Source: Candidatus Gastranaerophilales bacterium
GTDB taxonomy: Bacteria; Cyanobacteriota; Vampirovibrionia; Gastranaerophilales; CAJFVJ01
Length of the DNA: 12,188 nucleotides
Direction of reading: 5' to 3'
NCBI GenBank assembly: GCA_028694275.1
Contig: JAQUTS010000037.1
Coordinates: 1 to 12,188, forward strand
Each line of letters begins with the position of its first letter. Positions within the stretch are counted from its first letter, which is position 1. The notes beneath the pieces were generated by a model. That model saw only the letters and a program-made list of their open reading frames with translations, made no database searches and was not told the DNA's origin. The position numbers and the translations under genes are program-made. Below, piece after piece: positions 7,681-12,188 of this stretch.

Positions 7681-8708
7681 TATGCGTTATAATACCTCTT
7701 TGACTCATCTATTGTTTGAGGAGTGTTTGCTTTTTTGCGGAAACCTGCAACGGTTGCTATAGGAGCAATAATTGCGCCTGCTGCTGATGCTATTAATAAT
7801 GTTTTGCCGACAATACCTGAGGCTTTTGTCTTTTTGGCTCCGCCTTTCCACATTTCTTTGAAGCTTCTTCCTGTCATGCTTGCGATGTGTTTTACAGAAC
7901 CGACAATTCCTCGTTTTTGACCTTTGTTGTTGAGTAATTCTTCCCAAGGCGTTTGGGCGGCAAGGCCTACTGCTGTAGCTGCAAATGTATAACCCAAAAC
8001 AGTTGACCAAGTTTTGGCTTTAATCATAAGCTCTCTTATTTTTGGTTTCATTTCTTGATCTGATGCGTTTAAAGTGCCATAACCGTTTCTTTTTGCAATC
8101 TTGTCAAAATATTCATTTCTGTTTCCATGCTCTATTCCTTGGTCGTGGAATAAATCCCAACGAGGGAAATCTGAACTTTCGAAGGCTTTATGGTATTCAA
8201 GTCTGATTTTGCCTTGCTCGTAACCGTTTGGAGGTATTTCTCTTACAACTTTTATATAAGGCTGATCCAAGTCTACTCCTGTAGCTGCTTGAACCGGTTT
8301 GTTTACTACTTTTTTGGCAATTTCTTTTGCTAAAAGGTATCCGACAACACCTACTGCAAATTTTTTGCCTATTTTTGAAGCTTCTTGTTTTGAAGATTGG
8401 GAAAATTTATTGTTTACTCCGTTAAAAAGACCTATCATAGTCAAACTTCCTACGATAGTCGGGATGATTCCCATTGCCAAAAACTCATAAAAACTGGAGT
8501 TTTGGTCTCCTTTAAGACCTTTGGCTGGATATGTTGTAAAGGCTTGTCCCACTTTGTGTAAGCTGGCTTTAGATCTGTTAATTACGTTGCTTTTTACAAG
8601 GCGGTCATGATCTTTTTCCATCTGGTGCTTGATTGACTCAGATGGTTCATAATAGCTAATAGGCGTTGGAGCACTACCAGTTATGTTTGTATAATTAGAA
8701 TTGACCAT
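7680..8708 (-). CDS. Unrecognised 342-residue membrane protein, paralogue of the 819-residue neighbour
   Basis: No known domain is recognised. Four hydrophobic segments are visible at about 76-97, 116-131, 235-252 and 302-324, separated by polar loops. The loop between the second and third holds NKPVQAATGVD (136-146), FPRWDL (181-186) and NRNEYFDKI (196-204), which match the corresponding region of the next gene. The C-terminus after the last membrane segment is a short Lys/Arg-rich tail ending YYNA, similar to the SYDA tail of the neighbour. The N-terminus (MVNSNYTN...) is polar with no signal peptide; membrane insertion would use the internal segments. The start at 8708 lacks a good ribosome site; the next methionine is residue 30 and has none either. 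It is the first gene of the coupled three-gene unit. A structural or membrane-tethering role is a guess from context. Confidence 0.9.
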   Translation of the reverse strand: MVNSNYTNITGSAPTPISYYEPSESIKHQMEKDHDRLVKSNVINRSKASLHKVGQAFTTYPAKGLKGDQNSSFYEFLAMGIIPTIVGSLTMIGLFNGVNNKFSQSSKQEASKIGKKFAVGVVGYLLAKEIAKKVVNKPVQAATGVDLDQPYIKVVREIPPNGYEQGKIRLEYHKAFESSDFPRWDLFHDQGIEHGNRNEYFDKIAKRNGYGTLNASDQEMKPKIRELMIKAKTWSTVLGYTFAATAVGLAAQTPWEELLNNKGQKRGIVGSVKHIASMTGRSFKEMWKGGAKKTKASGIVGKTLLIASAAGAIIAPIATVAGFRKKANTPQTIDESKRYYNA

Positions 8709-8731
8709 TAACGGAATACCAACTTAAATAC

Positions 8732-8761
8732 CTTACATTACAATTAAAAAACGTAAATCAA
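8732..8761 (-). promoter_or_regulatory. Candidate promoter of the membrane-protein/GH13 operon
   Basis: On the minus strand TTGATT (8761-8756) and TGTAAG (8737-8732), four of six matches each to sigma-70 hexamers, are 18 nt apart and about 25 nt before the ATG at 8708. The match is modest in very AT-rich DNA, so this is only the best candidate in the gap. Confidence 0.25.
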
Positions 8762-8793
8762 ATTATTTGCGTTTTATTCTATGTGTGATTTAC
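8753..8793. repeat. Perfect 8-bp inverted repeat, possible operator
   Basis: GTAAATCA (8753-8760) and TGATTTAC (8786-8793) are exact reverse complements with a 25-bp spacer, centre to centre 33 bp, about three helical turns. The left arm overlaps the candidate -35 box of the downstream operon. It could bind a dimeric regulator or be a chance dyad in AT-rich sequence. Confidence 0.35.
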
Positions 8794-8847
8794 ATTTTTT
8801 TACAAAAACAGGGATTTGTTTTTTTATAAACATAAAAATTTTAGCTG

Positions 8848-8882
8848 AAAATCAAAAAAATGGTTATTATTCTTTGATTTTT
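8848..8882 (-). terminator. AT-rich hairpin downstream of the 503-residue GH13-like gene
   Basis: AAAATCAAA (8848-8856) and TTTGATTTT (8873-8881) form a perfect 9-bp inverted repeat with a 16-nt loop, 11 nt after the stop codon at 8892. There is one GC pair in the stem and no long T run after it on the minus strand, so it is at best a weak terminator or a 3'-end stabilising structure. Confidence 0.3.
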
Positions 8883-8891
8883 AAAAAAAAC

Positions 8892-10403
8892 TTACGCTGC
8901 AGCTGCAAATACTTTATTTACTTCTTCTCTATACCAATTTGCGCTATTGGATCCGTCAAATAGGTTATTCCAGTGGCTTACAGGATCTCCGTATGCAGAA
9001 AATGACCTGCTGTTAAGCATCAAATCATGAGTGTTTGTGCTCCAATTTAGCGGAAACAGGTCGTGCATTTGCATATAGCAAGGGAGTTTGTCATGTTCGT
9101 TTTCGTATCCGAAAAGGCAGGATTTGAGCCTGTTTAATCGTTGTTCATAAGGTATTGAGCCTTGATCATTGTCATTTGAAACTTCAGGGCCTGCTGCGTA
9201 TTCTCTTGAGTGAGCTTGTTTTTTTGATTCCCACTTAACACTGTTGAAATCATCAGCTTTGCCCCAATCAGTTCCTGCCGTTAAGCCTAATCCTTTGAAA
9301 TGGTCTATATGGTCGTTACATTTTTCGCCTACAAAAGAGAGGTCGTTTCTTCCTGTCCTTCTTCTTATTTGATCTGTGATATATTGCATTTTTTGGTAAT
9401 CAGGGATAGCTCCGCATCCGTAATAATTGCCAATATCATATCCGCCGCAGTGTTTTGCCGAATCAAAATATATCGCATCAAATCCCATATCAACCGCATC
9501 TACGCATGAGTTTATGTAGGCTTCTTCATCATGTTTATTTGCCCAGCTGAATCCACTCCCTTGTACTTTTATTTGCCCTTCAGATAAAGGCATACGGAAA
9601 CCTGTTTTTAGCCCCCTTAGGTGTGCCAAATCATTAAATGCTTTTACTTGTTCTTCGTGCCCCATTTTTTGGCCGTCTCTTTCAAGCCAGTCAGAAGTGA
9701 GGTTTTTGCTTATTCCTGAATACAGATTAACTGTGTATAAGGAGCTTTCTCTGACATTGCTGTAACCATCGCCATGTATTGATGGGTATAGAGATGACAA
9801 TACTACGCAATTTGCGCCATTTTTTTGTGAGGCGGGGATTGCAGGAAGTATTTTTATTGTGTTTAATAAGCCTTCTGTGCTTTTATCACTATTTTGTGTT
9901 GAGAGAGCTCTTGGATTTACTTCTATATATGTCGCAAATCGGCCCCATTTTTCTCCAAAATTTGGAGAAAAAATTCCGTTTGGAATTTCAGGATATGCGT
10001 TTTCTTTTTTTGTAAGAGTTGCTATAGATTGGATTGCTTGTTCAGGGGTTCTTTTTAAAAGTTCTGCAGGATGTGCAAATACCCATTTTTTCCATCCAGC
10101 TCCGTTAGATCCTTGGAAAAGTTTCATTTTTGTCCATTCATCTTCATAGACGGATGATTTGCCTGAAACTACCCAAAAAAGTTTTTTTGCAGGATTCCAA
10201 TCCCCATGATAGCCACTAAAAGATACGGAGGATTTATTAATTTTGGCTCCGTAGAAATTACCTACCAACCCTTTTGTTTTGTATACAGATACTTGGTTTT
10301 GAGGTGTTGTTTGATGAGCATTCAAAGTCAGGGAGGATTTCTTGGTAGCAGAAATACCACGCATTGAGTTGTTTGGATTACCCAAAAAAACACTGTTAAC
10401 CAT
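8892..10403 (-). CDS. Divergent GH13-like (alpha-amylase clan) protein with altered active site
   Basis: A 503-residue protein from the ATG at 10403. Upstream ATG (10418) and TTG (10439) in the same frame would add 5 or 12 residues; none has a good ribosome site. The polar N-terminus carries VSFSG at 60-64, has no signal peptide, and leads into a barrel-like region. The order of motifs suggests GH13: a strand NCVVLSSLYPS, then LRGLKTGFRMPLSEG where region I should be, GFDAIYFDSAKH for region II (Asp314), FVGEKCND for region III (Glu360) and YMQMHDLFP for region IV (Asp448). The triad can thus be placed, but the near-invariant region II Arg two positions before the nucleophile is Tyr, and region I lacks both Asp and Asn-His. 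It may be a GH13-derived enzyme of new specificity or a non-catalytic glycan-binding paralogue; another TIM-barrel glycosidase family remains possible. It lies 183 bp upstream of the membrane-protein operon in the same direction. Confidence 0.85.
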   Translation of the reverse strand: MVNSVFLGNPNNSMRGISATKKSSLTLNAHQTTPQNQVSVYKTKGLVGNFYGAKINKSSVSFSGYHGDWNPAKKLFWVVSGKSSVYEDEWTKMKLFQGSNGAGWKKWVFAHPAELLKRTPEQAIQSIATLTKKENAYPEIPNGIFSPNFGEKWGRFATYIEVNPRALSTQNSDKSTEGLLNTIKILPAIPASQKNGANCVVLSSLYPSIHGDGYSNVRESSLYTVNLYSGISKNLTSDWLERDGQKMGHEEQVKAFNDLAHLRGLKTGFRMPLSEGQIKVQGSGFSWANKHDEEAYINSCVDAVDMGFDAIYFDSAKHCGGYDIGNYYGCGAIPDYQKMQYITDQIRRRTGRNDLSFVGEKCNDHIDHFKGLGLTAGTDWGKADDFNSVKWESKKQAHSREYAAGPEVSNDNDQGSIPYEQRLNRLKSCLFGYENEHDKLPCYMQMHDLFPLNWSTNTHDLMLNSRSFSAYGDPVSHWNNLFDGSNSANWYREEVNKVFAAAA

Positions 10404-10456
10404 ATACAAAGAGTCCATTGCTATTAATCTTACACTCAAAAACCCATAAAAAAATA

Positions 10457-10486
10457 AATTTGATACTTGGTGGCATAAATTGATAC
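10457..10486. repeat. Direct repeat TTGATAC with 20-bp spacing in divergent intergenic region
   Basis: TTGATAC occurs at 10460-10466 and 10480-10486, exactly 20 bp apart (about two helical turns), between the divergent GH13-like and nitroreductase genes. The near-identical flanks (AATTTGATAC and AAATTGATAC) extend the match. This is a candidate binding site for a regulator of either gene; significance is uncertain in such AT-rich DNA. Confidence 0.35.
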
Positions 10487-10524
10487 CAAAATTTACAATT
10501 AATGTGATAAATTTTCGTTATGAG

Positions 10525-10530
10525 TATAAT
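10525..10530 (+). promoter_or_regulatory. -10 box TATAAT for the nitroreductase/methyltransferase pair
   Basis: A perfect TATAAT lies 25 nt before the nitroreductase ATG and upstream of its ribosome site. No good TTGACA-like box is seen 16-18 bp upstream, so the promoter may depend on an activator or on upstream AT-rich DNA. Confidence 0.5.
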
Positions 10531-10540
10531 GGTTTTATAC

Positions 10541-10547
10541 AAGGAGG
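10541..10547 (+). promoter_or_regulatory. Ribosome binding site AAGGAGG for the nitroreductase
   Basis: A consensus site with 7-nt spacing to the ATG at 10555. It settles the start there and excludes a 25-codon extension to 10480, which would precede the -10 box. Confidence 0.85.
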
Positions 10548-10554
10548 ATGCTTT

Positions 10555-11061
10555 ATGGAAGATGTTATTTTTAAACGAAGAAGCGTGAGAAGTTATACGG
10601 ATCAGCAAGTTACAAAAGAACAAGAAGAAAAATTGCTCAGAGCAGCAATGGCGGCACCCTCTGCAAGGAACTTACAGCCGTGGGAGTTCATCGTGATGAG
10701 AGATAAGAGCAATTTTGAAAAAATCATGTCTGTTCATCCGTATTCTAAGATGCTTAAAGAAGCTTCTTTGGCAATTATTGTATGCGGCAATGAAGAAAGA
10801 AATTTAGAAGGTCTTCCTTATTGGCATGTTGATTGTGCGGCGGCAATCCAAAATATTCTGCTTGAAGTCACAAATCTTGGTCTTGGGGCTGTTTGGCTTG
10901 GAGTTTACCCAAGAGAAGAGCGTATGGAACAAATAGCAAAAATTTGCGAATTACCAAATCATATCAAGCCTTTAGGGATTGTTTCGGTTGGGTGTCCCAA
11001 AAATCATCCTGAACCGGCTGATAGGTATGATGCATCGAAAGTTCATTTTGAAAAATGGTAG
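10555..11061 (+). CDS. Nitroreductase-family FMN-dependent oxidoreductase
   Basis: A 168-residue protein, typical length for short NfsB/NADH-oxidase-like nitroreductases. Visible family signatures are RRSVRSY (8-14, FMN phosphate contact), APSARNLQPWEF (34-45, flavin and dimer region), DCAAAIQNILLEV (93-105) and GLGAVWLGVYP (109-119, isoalloxazine side), with the usual C-terminal RYDASKVHFEKW. Members are homodimers that use FMN and NAD(P)H to reduce nitro compounds, quinones or flavins in the cytosol; the physiological substrate here is unknown. The consensus ribosome site and -10 box are immediately upstream. The stop codon overlaps the start of the DNA-repair methyltransferase by 7 nt, so the pair is probably one transcript. 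Confidence 0.95.
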   Translation: MEDVIFKRRSVRSYTDQQVTKEQEEKLLRAAMAAPSARNLQPWEFIVMRDKSNFEKIMSVHPYSKMLKEASLAIIVCGNEERNLEGLPYWHVDCAAAIQNILLEVTNLGLGAVWLGVYPREERMEQIAKICELPNHIKPLGIVSVGCPKNHPEPADRYDASKVHFEKW

Positions 11062-11537
11062 TATTACCTAAAATTTATCAAGGATATTTTTGTTCTCCCA
11101 TTGGATGGCTTAGGGTCAGTTGCGATGATGTGAGACTTCTGTCTGTGGAATTTGTCGAAAAAGACGGCGAAAGTAATCCCAATGAGATGGTCGAAGAAGT
11201 TATTTTTCAGCTTCAAGAATATTTTGACGGAAAAAGAAAATCATTTGATATACCTTGTTTTCACAAAGGTACGGATTTTCAAAAAAAGGCCTGGGATGCT
11301 TTATTAAAAATACCTTACGGTAAGACTGTCAGTTATCAAGAGCAAGCTCAAAAAATCGGCAACCCAAAGGCTACAAGAGCAATAGGGTCGGCCAATAATA
11401 AAAATAAAATCCCTATAATTTATCCTTGTCACAGAGTTATCGCCAAAAATGGCAAATTGGCAGGTTATGCGGGTGGCTTGGATAAAAAAACCTGGCTTCT
11501 TGAACATGAAATGAAAATACGCCAAAAGATGAGTTAA
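11055..11537 (+). CDS. ogt: Methylated-DNA--protein-cysteine S-methyltransferase (O6-methylguanine repair)
   Basis: A 160-residue protein of the Ogt/Ada-C family. It transfers the alkyl group from O6-alkylguanine (or O4-alkylthymine) in DNA to its own cysteine and is consumed in the reaction. The N-terminal domain (1-70) starts with the family-like YQGYFCSPIGWLRV. The C-terminal DNA-binding domain shows FQKKAWDALLKIPYGKTVSY (75-94), a helix-turn-helix with KATRAIGSANNKN (105-117, containing the Arg108 finger candidate) and the active site IPIIYPCHRVI with Cys125. The GYAGGLDKKTWLLEHE end is also typical. The ATG overlaps the nitroreductase stop by 7 nt and has no separate ribosome site, so translation is likely coupled. 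The gene symbol reflects the family; ogt and the name mgmt are both used. Confidence 0.96.
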   Translation: MVVLPKIYQGYFCSPIGWLRVSCDDVRLLSVEFVEKDGESNPNEMVEEVIFQLQEYFDGKRKSFDIPCFHKGTDFQKKAWDALLKIPYGKTVSYQEQAQKIGNPKATRAIGSANNKNKIPIIYPCHRVIAKNGKLAGYAGGLDKKTWLLEHEMKIRQKMS

Positions 11538-11563
11538 AAATTGGCCCAATTTTGTTTGTTTGT
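11537..11563 (+). terminator. Intrinsic terminator-like hairpin after ogt
   Basis: AAAATTG (11537-11543) pairs perfectly with CAATTTT (11547-11553) around the 3-nt loop GCC and is followed by a T-rich stretch (GTTTGTTTGT). It begins at the last base of the ogt stop codon. The stem is short and AT-rich, so efficiency is uncertain. Confidence 0.5.
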
Positions 11564-11571
11564 ATTATAAT
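11541..11571 (+). promoter_or_regulatory. Candidate promoter of the aminotransferase gene
   Basis: A perfect TATAAT (11566-11571) lies 36 nt before the ATG at 11608. TTGGCC (11541-11546) is a possible -35 box with a long 19-bp spacer, overlapping the ogt terminator hairpin. The -10 is convincing; the -35 is not. Confidence 0.45.
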
Positions 11572-11607
11572 CAGAATTAGACGCTATTTTTAATTTAGGA
11601 GATTTTT

Positions 11608-12188
11608 ATGAGTGTTTTGGATGTGCAGAAATTATGCTCTGAGTATGTAAACGGGCTTGAAACTTATATTATGTTCCAAATTGGACAAGAGACCCAAAGG
11701 CTTCGTCCTGAGCTTACCGCAAAAGGCAGAGCTCCAATTTCTTTAAGTATGGGAGCTCCAGTTCAGGCTCCGCCTAAGTTTGTTATAGAAGCTTTAAAAA
11801 TGGCTTTGGATGAAAAAGGAATCCATTCTTATTCATCGCCAAAAGGTGAGTTGTTTTTCTTGGAGGCAGCTGCCAAAAGGATGAAAACGCGTTTTGGGGT
11901 TGATTTGGATCCTAAAAGTGAAATATTTTCTTTGATTGGTTCTAAAGAAGGCTTATCAAATATGTTTAAGGTTTTGATAAATCCTGCTTATGATGATAAA
12001 GAAAAAGATATTATTCTTATACCGGATCCCGGGTACGCTTCTTACAAAGAACAAATAAAAGTATCAGGTGCTTTGGCATATCCTATTGCACTGAGACCTG
12101 ACAATAACTATATGCCTGATATGAATGATGTTTATGCAGCGTTGAGAGCTGATGGATTTGATGAATCAAAGGTAAAAGCTATTGTAGT
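11608..12188 (+). CDS. PLP-dependent aminotransferase, LL-diaminopimelate aminotransferase-like, C-terminus beyond window
   Basis: 193 codons of a fold-type I class I/II aminotransferase are visible; the remaining half, with the PLP lysine, is outside. AGGAG at 11597-11601, 6 nt before the ATG, fixes the start. Family features are LSMGAPVQAPP (46-56, substrate and cofactor entry loop), SYSSPKG (74-80), LIGSKEGLSN (109-118, PLP-phosphate contact region) and LIPDPGYASY (137-146). The GSKEG...PDPGY pattern is typical of LL-diaminopimelate aminotransferases (DapL), which convert tetrahydrodipicolinate plus glutamate directly to LL-diaminopimelate for lysine and peptidoglycan synthesis. Aspartate or N-succinyl-diaminopimelate aminotransferases of the same superfamily are not excluded without the C-terminal half. 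It has its own candidate promoter and follows a terminator-like hairpin. Confidence 0.9.
   Translation, partial: MSVLDVQKLCSEYVNGLETYIMFQIGQETQRLRPELTAKGRAPISLSMGAPVQAPPKFVIEALKMALDEKGIHSYSSPKGELFFLEAAAKRMKTRFGVDLDPKSEIFSLIGSKEGLSNMFKVLINPAYDDKEKDIILIPDPGYASYKEQIKVSGALAYPIALRPDNNYMPDMNDVYAALRADGFDESKVKAIV

Noticed and set aside
7705..8010. 101-codon minus-strand frame inside the 342-residue membrane-protein gene
   Set aside because: It is a Ser/Arg-rich alternative-frame reading of the same strand with no start signal of its own.
8709..8891. Possible small gene or structured RNA in the 183-bp gap between the GH13-like and membrane-protein genes
   Set aside because: Only AT-rich sequence, an inverted repeat and a weak hairpin are visible; the short plus-strand frame there has no ribosome site and a Phe/Ile/Lys-rich composition expected from poly-A/T DNA.
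9859..10149. 96-codon plus-strand open frame opposite the 503-residue GH13-like gene
   Set aside because: It overlaps other plus-strand frames here and is entirely antisense to a coherent coding region.
10480..10554. 25-residue extension of the nitroreductase to an upstream ATG
   Set aside because: The extension would contain the -10 box and the ribosome site, and the family starts directly before the RRSVR motif.
11304..11549. 81-codon minus-strand frame opposite ogt
   Set aside because: It is antisense to the ogt active-site coding region; nothing supports it as a gene.

Overview
The window is a compact, AT-rich bacterial segment with strong AGGAGG-type ribosome sites, TTG starts and very short intergenic gaps. 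The most likely source is an uncultured gut or environmental bacterium of the Gastranaerophilales/Vampirovibrionia (Melainabacteria) type. This is inferred from the low GC, from short N-terminal leaders carrying V-x-F-x-G motifs, and from an LL-diaminopimelate-aminotransferase-like gene, an enzyme used by cyanobacteria and relatives. No rRNA or other taxonomic marker is present, so the placement is tentative.

Left and centre (about 1-10403, all on the minus strand): five genes. In transcription order they are a 503-residue divergent alpha-amylase-clan (GH13-like) protein (10403-8892), a 342-residue membrane protein (8708-7680), an 819-residue membrane protein with a long helical middle (7680-5221), a 589-residue GH13 protein (5231-3462), and a GH13 protein of more than 1,096 residues whose C-terminus lies outside the window (3290-<1). 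The middle three are translationally coupled: the stop and start share TAATG at 7680, and there is an 11-nt overlap at 5221-5231. The outer two are separated by 183-bp and 171-bp gaps that hold candidate regulatory signals.

The three enzyme-like genes each keep a readable Asp/Glu/Asp catalytic triad in GH13 order, but all have lost the usual Asn-His of conserved region I. None shows a signal peptide, so they probably act in the cytoplasm. The two membrane proteins are paralogues: four blocks align over their N-terminal thirds, and both end in a membrane segment, a short basic tail and Tyr-Asn/Asp-Ala. My working hypothesis is a membrane-anchored system for building or trimming an intracellular alpha-glucan or related polysaccharide, with the membrane proteins as scaffolds. 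The sequence supports the linkage; the function is inference.

Right end (about 10440-12188, plus strand): a divergent intergenic region, then a nitroreductase-family flavoprotein overlapping an O6-methylguanine-DNA methyltransferase by 7 nt, a terminator-like hairpin, and a PLP-dependent aminotransferase resembling LL-diaminopimelate aminotransferase, cut by the window edge. These look like ordinary housekeeping genes unrelated to the polysaccharide cluster. No stretch longer than about 185 bases lacks a gene. I saw no tRNA, rRNA, CRISPR array, insertion sequence or phage gene.
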